Shown here: positions 54,901 through 62,363 of the stretch, in pieces
How the letters are laid out: every line of letters begins with the position of its first letter
How positions within the stretch are numbered: the first letter of the stretch is position 1
Assembly: GCA_963565915.1 (NCBI GenBank)
Contig: OY751493.1
Span: 744,001 to 808,000, forward strand
From: Entoloma clypeatum
Lineage: Eukaryota > Basidiomycota > Agaricomycetes > Agaricales > Entolomataceae
Reading direction: 5' to 3'
DNA: 64,000 nt
Notes under the pieces: generated by a model
Database searches by the model: none
What the model was told of the DNA's origin: nothing
Seen by the model: only the letters and a program-made list of their open reading frames with translations
Program-made: the position numbers and the translations under genes

Positions 54901-56701
54901 TGGAGATGTTAATTTCTCCGCGCATTCCGTCTACTTTGTAACCGTGATTAAGGAAGACGCCTAGGGACAATAGGCGTGTGTCCATGTCCGGAATGTAGAA
55001 TACGGGTCGGAGAAGATGGGTTTTTATTTCCCCATTTAGGGTATGCCGTACTGGAACGGCCCCAACTCCGAGAATTTCCAGTTTCTTTCCCTTTGCAGCT
55101 GTTTGGACAAATCGCTTAGCCTTGAGAGGCCTGTAGTACGCGAAGTCTTTAAACTCATGGGTAAAGTGTAATGATGCGCCGGAATCTAAGATCCACTGAG
55201 CGCGTTCTTTTTCCTTACAGTGTGTACAAGAGGCAAAATGTTTAATATATTTTTTGTGTAGATCACTGCTGAAGTGATCTACGCACTCTGTAGTGGTACT
55301 GGCTAATATATTATATGTCTGTTGAGAGACATGATTAGCTTTCCGCATTTGGTAAGGTTTGAGAGAAGGATGTAACGAACCGTCAAGTTCGATCAGCCCA
55401 TCCTCGAATTGTTCCGGCCCCATTCGCTCGCCTTGATGGTCTATGTCCATCATCCCTAGCGATTCTTCTATCGACGGGGCTACGCGACGCTGTTTAGCCG
55501 GCCTTTCGTCGATTTCAGGAATGATGGTGTCTAGGATACGAAGATTCGATCCTGAGGGGCGAGCACCAATGCCGCGTGCGAGTTTGCGGACATGGTCGTT
55601 CTTTTTCCACACGGACGGCTTGCCCGAAGGAAGCCCGGTGTACTGGGATGGAGGCGGGTTCATACGCTGCAGGAGCGACTGCATTTTTGCGGAATCGGGC
55701 TGGGCGGTACTTGTCGTTTTCCCGCGACCAGTGATGGTGGTGAAGGACGGTGTCGGAAGAGGAGGGAAGTGGATGGCGGGAGCAACGAACTCAACCGTTT
55801 CTTCCACATGGTCGGACGCGTTGTCCGCAGTGTTGGCGTTTTTCTTCTGATTGCGCCAACGTCCCTTTCCCTTCTTCTTCTCAGAAGCGGTACTTGGGTC
55901 GGCCGAGTTGGGCTGCTCGTCAGCATCGTTCTGCGAGGTACTCGGCTTTTGTTGCCTTTCCCATTTGGGGTCCTGCCCCTTGCGCTTCGTCCCGGAGATT
56001 TTCCGGGCCTGCTCGTTGGACGTACGAGTGGACCCAATCGAATACTTGCGCCGGTACTCTGATATGATGCTTTCGGCGACGGCCTTGTAGGTGAAATCGT
56101 CGGCGTCATAGACCTGGAAGAGGGCGGTGGAGAGTGACGACCAGGCGTCGGGAATTGCATTTGCCAGGATCATTGCCTGCATCAGATCGGGGACGTCAAA
56201 GTTCGAGTCGGCGAGCCGAGCGAAAAGAGACCCCAGGCGTTCGATTTCGGGGACGGGGTCGCGTCCAGAGAGCTTGTAGGTGGCGGCGGCCTTGAAGTCG
56301 CCGAAGATGACAGCCGGGGATACCTTGGAGTAGGCATCCTTTAAAGACTTCCAGGCGTCTTTCGAGGAAGTGGCATCCTTGATGTGGCGTCTGATCGCCT
56401 CGGAGACCTTCAGGCGTATCGCCCCAAGAGCTACGTCATCGTCCCTGATCCAGGCTTTTTCTTCCTTGCGGAAGCCGGGCTGGTCGACCGTGGTAGCCAA
56501 CACAGGGGGAGCAGCGGCAGTGGCCCCAGGGGTGGAGACTGTGGTGGTGAAGTCGGCGATGACAGGGCGGGGGATGTCGCCAGAAACAAGACGCCAGACT
56601 CCTTGATGGAGGAGGTAAGACTTCATTTTTTCGGCCCAGCTCCTGTAGTCGATGCCGTCAAAGGCAGTGATTGTGTCGAGGGCAGAACGAGAGGTAGACA
56701 T
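51974..56701 (-). CDS. Copia C Gag-Pol polyprotein
   Basis: A single frame of 1,575 residues, the usual order for Copia. Residues about 60-220 form the UBN2-type Gag. A Ser/Lys/Asn-rich linker follows. Protease has D-S-G-A-S at about 504. The GAG-pre-integrase finger (W-H-K-R-L-G-H, C-T-G-C) is at about 637-675. Integrase has Asp in H-S-D-L at about 704, Asp in V-D-G-G-G-E-F at about 768 and Glu in G-R-A-E-R at about 800. Reverse transcriptase carries Y-V-D-D at about 1254. RNase H has T-D-S-D-W-A at about 1427 and S-T-E-A-E-Y-M-A at about 1470, ending with A-D-L-L-T-K. No CCHC zinc knuckle is found in Gag, unlike most Copia. All catalytic residues are present and there are no stops, so it could be active. 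The ATG at 56701 begins M-S-T-S-R-S-A-L-D. Confidence 0.95.
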   Translation of the reverse strand: MSTSRSALDTITAFDGIDYRSWAEKMKSYLLHQGVWRLVSGDIPRPVIADFTTTVSTPGATAAAPPVLATTVDQPGFRKEEKAWIRDDDVALGAIRLKVSEAIRRHIKDATSSKDAWKSLKDAYSKVSPAVIFGDFKAAATYKLSGRDPVPEIERLGSLFARLADSNFDVPDLMQAMILANAIPDAWSSLSTALFQVYDADDFTYKAVAESIISEYRRKYSIGSTRTSNEQARKISGTKRKGQDPKWERQQKPSTSQNDADEQPNSADPSTASEKKKGKGRWRNQKKNANTADNASDHVEETVEFVAPAIHFPPLPTPSFTTITGRGKTTSTAQPDSAKMQSLLQRMNPPPSQYTGLPSGKPSVWKKNDHVRKLARGIGARPSGSNLRILDTIIPEIDERPAKQRRVAPSIEESLGMMDIDHQGERMGPEQFEDGLIELDGSLHPSLKPYQMRKANHVSQQTYNILASTTTECVDHFSSDLHKKYIKHFASCTHCKEKERAQWILDSGASLHFTHEFKDFAYYRPLKAKRFVQTAAKGKKLEILGVGAVPVRHTLNGEIKTHLLRPVFYIPDMDTRLLSLGVFLNHGYKVDGMRGEINISKGQNKIQFSPHILGQTIYWLDTEIRYDQIHAISSEITVETWHKRLGHPNDQALNKIPTSTRGVPRTLVREKSQENCTGCLKGKMPNQSYPNSMTRAVKPFDLIHSDLKQISTASYHKYKYFLTFLDDFSSHVWVVLLRKKSGAITALKQFLAMIQNQFAATPKKWRVDGGGEFDEYKDVLADHGILIDVTLPYQHQQNGRAERINRTLWEKSQALRFDACLPPMWWEFCLEHAAFLYNRTPMQRLEWKTPYFRVTNEIPDMSSVRVFGCQAYVYIPKEKRRNSLESRSRLMIYLGSKPGVKGYRFMDPETNTIFMGGKAIFDESKYPRCHIDPLPENHPEMENPEPADEFEDLIPGSNDDDSHNETPHIPVPIEQDQPESDNELPASEPDDEPRVPTPEPEQVPDRPIRERRVRKMPGSIYGEDTPASDLEKLDRRRRLGGQTAWMNDLLMEAISVQVGIVEMSHKDIYPLPNKEDWYAAERKELDMLKRRGVITELVPLPAGRKALRNKWVYNEKSDGRLKARLVAKGFSQVEGIDFDQIFSPVVRYETVRLILALTALEGWFMTLLDVSSAFLYGTLREVIYMRQPEGYIVKGKEHLVYQLFKALYGLKQAALAWWRELDSSMKKLGFVRLHSDAGVFIHKSTNGEIVIAVIYVDDSAFLGTNREYTLEKKKAFMTTWECRDLGHLVPDGEPKEFLSIQIRQRGKRIFIDQVPYLEKILARMGMSESNATHTPLPTGYKPMASEDEPNAELRSKYQSVIGSLLYLMIGTRPDICFAVIKMSQFSANPTKRHLEVARDICRYLKATKNYAIMYDGDSGKGIYAFTDSDWASDENTRRSTTGFFISLASGAITWVSSAQKTIALSSTEAEYMALSDCSRAATWLRSMLAELGMQIGSVPIYGDNNGSVFIASNPVTEKRSKHIDVRFHFVREKVSEGIITVEFIEGVNNPADLLTKNLGKILFSKFIPYFGLIKN

Positions 56702-57064
56702 TTTAGATGAATCTAAAAGAGGGTTTCCAATCAGTGATGTGTTATGAATATGATTTTAAGAAAACAATTAAATGATTCCTTATGACATATTCCCTTTAGG
56801 AATAGCGGTCACGGGAAAGCCCTTTATATGTCAGAAACGTACAAGGTGCGATCAACGTTTCCACATGGAGTGTACTAGGTTAATCCCCTTAGGGACGCCT
56901 CATGACAGGTACTTGTCGTAATGACGTTCCCAGGTTCATATGTGAAGAAGTATGACTCAGAACCTAGATCTTTCGATCGGTTCCTTGCCAACCAGGGTAG
57001 AGTGGGCAGGTACTCGCTGTTGCCAGCGTTTCCCAAATCCCTCTGCTATCCGGGGCCCATAACC
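56702..57064 (-). other. Copia C leader between 5' LTR and Gag
   Basis: The untranslated leader of Copia C, about 360 bases. No open frame of note. It should hold the primer-binding site and packaging signal. Confidence 0.6.
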
Positions 57065-57374
57065 TGTTGAAGTTCCACCTGGGCGCTAGCCACAGGTGTA
57101 CTGAGCAACATAGCTACAGTGGAAGTACTCTACGATACCGCTGTGGTCACTTACATGGTTTGGAGGGGGTAAGGCTAGTGAGAGCGGTTGAGGCTGGTGA
57201 GAGCGATGGAGCTGGTTAAGAGTCAAGAGACAACTTGTTGATATTGACAGTTTCCTGGTCTTATATACCGTACTACTGTTTGTACCAACCAAACAAGTAT
57301 GTAATGAAGATATGTAAAGGTCACGTGATGTAATCTAATCTAATCTAATCTACGTGATGGGAAAAGTTTCAACA
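57065..57374 (-). repeat. 5' LTR of Copia C
   Basis: The element runs on the minus strand, so this right-hand LTR is the 5' one. Its CACGTGA and TATATA sequences may act in transcription. Confidence 0.93.
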
Positions 57375-57767
57375 AAAACTTGGAAAATCCACCTGGTCAT
57401 CAATGTATCACGGGTCCAATTATTTAAGGAACCACTATTTATATCACAAAGGGTGCAGGCACCAAACCCGATAGTTATCAATGGCAAAGAGGAGTATGAT
57501 GTCGCTAAAGTTATTGACTCAAGGTTGAAGAGAGGAAAGCTGGAATATTTAGTGCAATGGGAGGGTCTGACTCAGGACCACAACACGTGGGAACCTGAGG
57601 ATCACCTAGAACATGCCAAGGAAGCAGTGGAGGACTTCTTTAAATTAAACCCAAATGCACCCTGGCGCTTACGCGCAAACATCTTTGAAGGATTGGAATT
57701 TAAACCATATGAGAATTTCACAGACACCCCGGACAACATCATATCTCGCCTGGAAGTCGAGATCTAG
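57375..57767 (+). pseudogene. pol: Gypsy A Pol C-terminus with chromodomain
   Basis: It continues the frame cut by Copia C. A segment reads H-L-V-I-N-V-S-R-V, then the chromodomain at about 57495-57650 (Y-D-V-A-K-V-I-D-S-R, L-V-Q-W-E-G-L, N-T-W-E-P-E-D). Chromodomains of such elements guide integration to particular chromatin. The frame ends at a TAG (57765-57767), 11 bases before the 3' LTR. Confidence 0.9.
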
Positions 57768-57778
57768 AAAGGGGGTAA

Positions 57779-58067
57779 TGTTATGATCATATTTTCACTT
57801 TTTACTTTATCTTATCTTATCTTGATCTTATCTTATCTACATCATATCGTACATGAGGACATCTTATCATTATCGCGCAGCATGACGCTGCCACAACACA
57901 GCCTCATGGAATTTACATATATAAGTAGGGTACTTTCACTTGTATTCAATAGCTTGTTCTCTTGAGATTCCCGCTGGGTCTCTTGGCAATACAGTTCTCT
58001 TATCATCTTTCCACTTCGTTCCTAAGTTTGGGCTCGCGACGTCGTTTGACTTAGCGTCGCCTCAACA
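57779..58067 (+). repeat. 3' LTR of Gypsy A
   Basis: It matches 39526-39814 except at 12 sites, all transitions, 9 of them at CpG-type dinucleotides. It ends CTCAACA followed by the target duplication CCTAT. Confidence 0.92.
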
Positions 58068-58072
58068 CCTAT

Positions 58073-58671
58073 ATCAATTGCACTGATGGAAGATCCGTTG
58101 ACACCCTTCACGAGGCAGTTTGTGATTGGTCAAAGGGAAATGAAATCTGCACGATTGGGTGATATATGGGTCATGCAACCGCTGTCAAGGAGGAACAGAG
58201 AAGAATCTGATGGCATGTTGCGAAGTCGGGAAGATGAGTTGACCGGTAAGATGGAGATGCAAGATGTGTCCATGTCGTTGGCCGTGTTCTGTGATGTGGG
58301 AAGGTGGAGAGGGTGGTTGTGGCATTGAACAGTGGTTTGGTGACGTGTCAAGGTGAGGGCAGGTGGGGTGAGGTCGGGAGGGGGCTGCGCGTGGGGGGCA
58401 GCCTTGCTCGTCATGTTTCTGTGATGTGGAATGGCGAGGGCAGCTGGGCAACGTGGCAGCCATTGGCGCTAGTCATCTGGTCTGTCAGTGTGTGGGGAAC
58501 GAGGATTGAGGTGGGCTTACTGGTCGCAGCCGACGACACCAGGCGTGGTGGTCGGCAGGCGTCACCCTGGATGCATGTGAGGTGGTGGATGAGAGGAAAG
58601 GGTGCTGTGTTGTTTGGTTTGTTATTTGTGATGGCCCTCGGGAATTCCTGAGGGGTGCATTCCGATGGCAT
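58073..58671 (-). pseudogene. Copia D protease/Gag remnant
   Basis: On the minus strand a frame reads F-L-L-D-S-G-C-M-T-H-I at about 58150-58190, a Copia protease start, preceded by a Pro/His/Ser-rich Gag-like stretch. This continues across the Gypsy A insertion point (39525/58068) toward the integrase remnant at 37.4 kb. Frames change several times and a stop follows the protease motif. The 5' LTR of Copia D was not found. Confidence 0.6.
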
Positions 58672-58775
58672 TCCTATGGAATTCCATAGGAATTTCTATA
58701 GGAATTTGAGCATTCCGAAAGACAGAATTTGATTCTGCTCGGAATCCAATCAGATTCCTCTCGGATTCCGCCAGA
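58640..58775. repeat. Palindrome-rich GGAATTCC/ATAGGAAT stretch
   Basis: Dense short inverted repeats (GGAATTCC, CCTATGGAATTCCATAGG, CTATAGGAAT, CATTCCGA) occupy about 130 bases between the Copia D remnant and the diverged hAT-like copy. It could be the end of another, unrecognised element. Confidence 0.6.
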
Positions 58776-60407
58776 GGATGTGGGGGAGTGCGAAGACCTC
58801 CCGAAAAGGGAGGACCGAGGACTGGACCGGTCTCTATTTACTCAGAAAAGTTGAAAACCCAGACCAGACCAGTGGAAAACCAGTCTGATTGGTCTGTATA
58901 TTCCATGCTCATGAGACTGGACCGGTTTGAACCGGTCCAGACCAGTAGTAACTACGTAAATTACCTACGTGTGTGCCTGTCTAAGCGCAGTGTACTATGC
59001 ACATGTCGTGTTCCTACCCTGTCCCCCAGTCTCCCCGTCTAACTGACACACGCGCGTCACATTCCTGGGCCGTTGGGCACGCAGGAATGGTGCTGGGCAT
59101 AGTCGATAGCGTTGGGAACGCGAGGCGGCCATTGGGCGTGAAGGGCGGCTGTTGGGCATTAGAGGGGGCCGTTGGGCCACAGTCGACGCTGTTGGGCGCT
59201 AACCGTTGTGCACGAGGGGCGGCCGTTGGGGGGGGAAAGTGGCTGGGTGGAGTGGATGTGGGGGATAAAAAAAGTGTGGGAACATTTGGCTGGCTGTCGA
59301 CTTATGTATGGTTCGACTTTTGGCAATTGCCGAGGGTGCTTGGCATCAATGCCGAGGGTGCATCGTCGAAACTCACACTGTCGAAGCCCAATCCGTGGCA
59401 CTATATATCCTAAAAATAGTTCTAAACCTATGTAGAGATACTTAGAAACTAATAGTAGGTATACAAACAGTTAAATACAGGAGCTATGTATGGTAGAGAG
59501 TCTGTACTCCAAAATGATACAACAAAACACCCTGTAAATCATGATCAACAGTGCATCATGGTTCCTCCAAACACAAAAACAAGTATTTTCTCACTTCCTC
59601 CTTTCCACAACCACTGTATACTACATGTAATATTTATTTACTATTGAACCATTGTATGTGAACCTATTGAGACCATCCAAATAAATGTCAAGGACTCAAT
59701 AAGGTGAATATGAGCAAAATTTGACCAAAATTTGTCCAGAATTTTTATTTCAGCTTTGGATTCTCCACATTGAGGGAATCTTATCACACATTTGTTTTTC
59801 AAATTTGGTTCATTCCTTGGGGAGATATAGCACTTTCACTGAAATCTGCACATTTCATTATTTCTATCTTATCTAGACATCCAAAAATAATATAAGGTGT
59901 TTCAGAAGGTGAATACATATCTATTGATGAGTTCTATCACTTCCAACTATTATTAGAACTTGAGGAAGGCACCACATGCACCTGCGCGATGCATTTTGCA
60001 CATTATTTACTATTATTTGGTTATGAGCATTGCACCTCTATAACTCACATTCCGTGGCCTAATTTGATGATACAGAATGCTCTCCTACTTAATTGATATA
60101 GTAGATGACTTTACTTGTTCCCGTATAGATATAATAACCAGATGTGCGATGTTTTTTGAGTTTGTTTACATGTATTTGACACATTTGATGCATGCGTGAT
60201 GCGCGCGTCATCCAACGTCGAAACGACGCATCCACCCATTACTGACCTTGCAATGAGGGGCACACATGTTGAAAAGGTTACAATATATTTATAGATTTTA
60301 TTGAAAGCCTGTCTCCATGTGATCAAGGTGCATGCGCACGCCACCGGTCTTTTTGGGTCCGGTTTGGGTCCGGTTTTCGGTCTTTGAGACTGGGCATCCA
60401 AACACTA
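58776..60407. mobile_element. Diverged, inverted copy of the 2.06-kb hAT-like family
   Basis: It starts around AGTGCGAAGACC and ends with GAGACTGGGCATCCAAACACTA at 60407, matching the complement of the other copy's left end. In between, the same order of ACCGGT-rich subterminal sequence, GTTGGGC array (59060-59240), CAATTGCCGA and AT-rich centre is found, with many substitutions and indels. No convincing 8-bp duplication was seen. It lacks the tRNA-like segment. Confidence 0.75.
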
Positions 60408-61140
60408 ATGAGAACAGCGGGACTACGGCAGACGAGACCTGGCGGGGGAACAGTGCAGAACATGCGAGAACAGCAAGGGAACGGTACAGAACACACGCAA
60501 AAATGGCACAACACACGCAATTAACAGCTGAGGGATTGCAGGAATGGCGGGAGGCGTGCGAGAAATGGCACCTGAGACACCAGAATGCACACCAGAATGG
60601 TGAGGCCATGCAGGAACGGCGGGATACCATGAGGAATGAACAACACGGGACATGCAGGAACAGCACAGAACATGCCAGAACAGCGGGAAACGCAAGAATG
60701 GTGGGGGCATGCAGGATCAGCGGAGTAACGGCACAGAACATGTGAAAATGGCAGGATGCACCCGAGAAATGGTGCCTGAGACACGAGAACGGCGGCAGGC
60801 ATGCGGAAAGTGTGCGTGGGAGGCGAGACAAGGTGGGGAACTGCTGTTAGACACACATGGCACATACTTGCCAGGTAAGCACCCAGTACAGGCCAGACCT
60901 GACAGACATGCATACAAACACAGGGGAGATGCACCAGTCCACCTCGTGCCTGTGAGGTACTTGCAGGACATGAGAGGCAGGTGACAAGAGGAACACATGT
61001 GCAGACGAGAGCTGAGAGACATGCGGGGAGGTGGGGGGTCATGTCAGGCTGGACAAGAGGGGCAAAGCTGTAACTGAGAGTTGCACAGGTGATGAGAGAG
61101 ACAATGCGCGGGCAAGGGCCATGCAGGGGATGACTCATGA
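60408..61140. repeat. GA-rich minisatellite-like sequence
   Basis: The region is made of loosely repeated words (AGAAC, CATGCAGG, ACACCAGAATG, AAATGGCAC) and resembles the minisatellite of the Harbinger element at 30440-30790 (shared GACAATGCGCRGGCAAG). Its open frames are by-products of the repeat. Confidence 0.55.
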
Positions 61141-62363
61141 GATCTCATTTTTTGTACATTTTCAGTGTAGCACAATATTTGAGATGTGTTTTCACAACTT
61201 TCAGTATTTCTTGAATGAAAAAAGACAACTCTTTCTTTGTGGCATGCAAAGAGTGTCAACCTTTAGAAATATTGAGCACTACAAAAGGCTACGAGACTAC
61301 AATACTATGGTGCTACCAGGTTTCTATACTACACAGTGTTATAGCATCAGGAAAAACCCTGATGGGCCATAGTTCACCACCTAGTTCTATAGGCGGATAT
61401 TGCTGATCTTTGTCAGGATAGCAACTGATAGCAAGAACATTGTACTCTGTGATCTGATGGAGCTTTTGGCATGTGCACTGTGGTTGTCAGGGGGCTATAT
61501 TTCCTCAATTGATGTCTACAAATGACTATGGGACTATGTGGACTCTCATCAAACTGGTCAATATTATGGAAGAGGGGTGATAAAGTATATTTTGTCATGG
61601 CACTACTAAGTAGATGGTACAGATACTTGTGAAGCGGCAACACGTCAAGTTTAAGCTAGTTTAAGTCGCCCAAAGTGTAAAGTCATTTCAAACCCCGCTG
61701 TTTGTTGAATGTCAATCGTTGTTTGGGCGTGATCAAAGTTCAAATGTTCATTCGCAACCATCATCTTCTTGTGCAATTTTTTGCCTGCCCTTGCCTCCCC
61801 TGCTCATCTGCCCCTGCCTTGCCACTCGCAACGGCCTTTGCTCAACCCAGTGGCACCCAAGATCCGCCCCCCATGCCCAGTGTCCCTTGCGTCCAACAAC
61901 CACCTCTTGTGCCCAACACCTCTCTCTTGTGCCCTACGCCCTCTGCTGGCGCCCAACGACCGCCTCTCTCTCATACCGAATGCCTTCCTCAACCCAACAA
62001 CTGTCCCTTGCACCCAACGACCACCTCTTGTGCCCAACGCCTCTCTCTTGTACCAACGGCCTCTGCTCATGCCCAACGGCCTTTCCTCAATCCAATGACA
62101 GTGTCCCTCGCACTCAATGACCAGTTGTGAGTCTATGCTATGGTGCACTATATAAGGGCCTACCTTCTACAGGACTATTTGGTCTATCACAACTATAAAG
62201 AGCTATCATGCACCTTGGTTTTTTCCTGATGAGTACTATGATGTTACAATGCTATCATGCTTCAGTACTACATTGCTAGAGGTTGCTATGCCTGTCAGTG
62301 AGGTTGCTACAAGATTCTATGGCTGCTATGCACATGAGTGTGTTTGCTATGGTTTGCTACCAC
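61141..62363. other. Unassigned repetitive sequence rich in TAGCA/GCTAT
   Basis: No gene is credible. Positions 61300-61440 and 62130-62360 are rich in GCTAT/ATAGC words in both orientations, while 61850-62110 carries a GTGCCCAACG-type array related to the GTTGGGC minisatellite. It could be another non-autonomous element with short subterminal repeats. Confidence 0.35.

Larger units (their letters stand above)
51587..57374 (-). mobile_element. Intact Copia retrotransposon C
   Basis: Both LTRs (51587-51896 and 57065-57374, 310 bases) read the same base for base by eye, start TGTTGAAG and end TTCAACA. The target duplication AAAAC is at 51582-51586 and 57375-57379, in Gypsy A just past its integrase. 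A G-rich polypurine tract lies opposite 51897-51905, and the stretch opposite 57046-57064 (GGTTATGGGCCCCGG) is a candidate primer-binding site. The single polyprotein frame is uninterrupted. This is the youngest insertion in the window and may still be competent. Confidence 0.95.
39526..58067 (+). mobile_element. Chromodomain Gypsy retrotransposon A with nested insertions
   Basis: The LTRs are 39526-39814 and 57779-58067 (289 bases each, TG...CA) with target duplication CCTAT at 39521-39525 and 58068-58072. A purine tract AGAAAGGGGG precedes the 3' LTR. Gag is at 40390-41494 and Pol at 48062-51586 plus 57375-57767, in the order protease, reverse transcriptase, RNase H, integrase, chromodomain. 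Gypsy B and Copia C are inserted in it; without them it is about 6.2 kb. The LTRs differ at 12 positions, all transitions, so it is older than its guests. Confidence 0.93.

Noticed and set aside
60332..60831. Open frames of 110-177 codons on both strands
   Set aside because: They lie in a GA-rich minisatellite where both strands are open because stop codons are rare; the translations are low-complexity.
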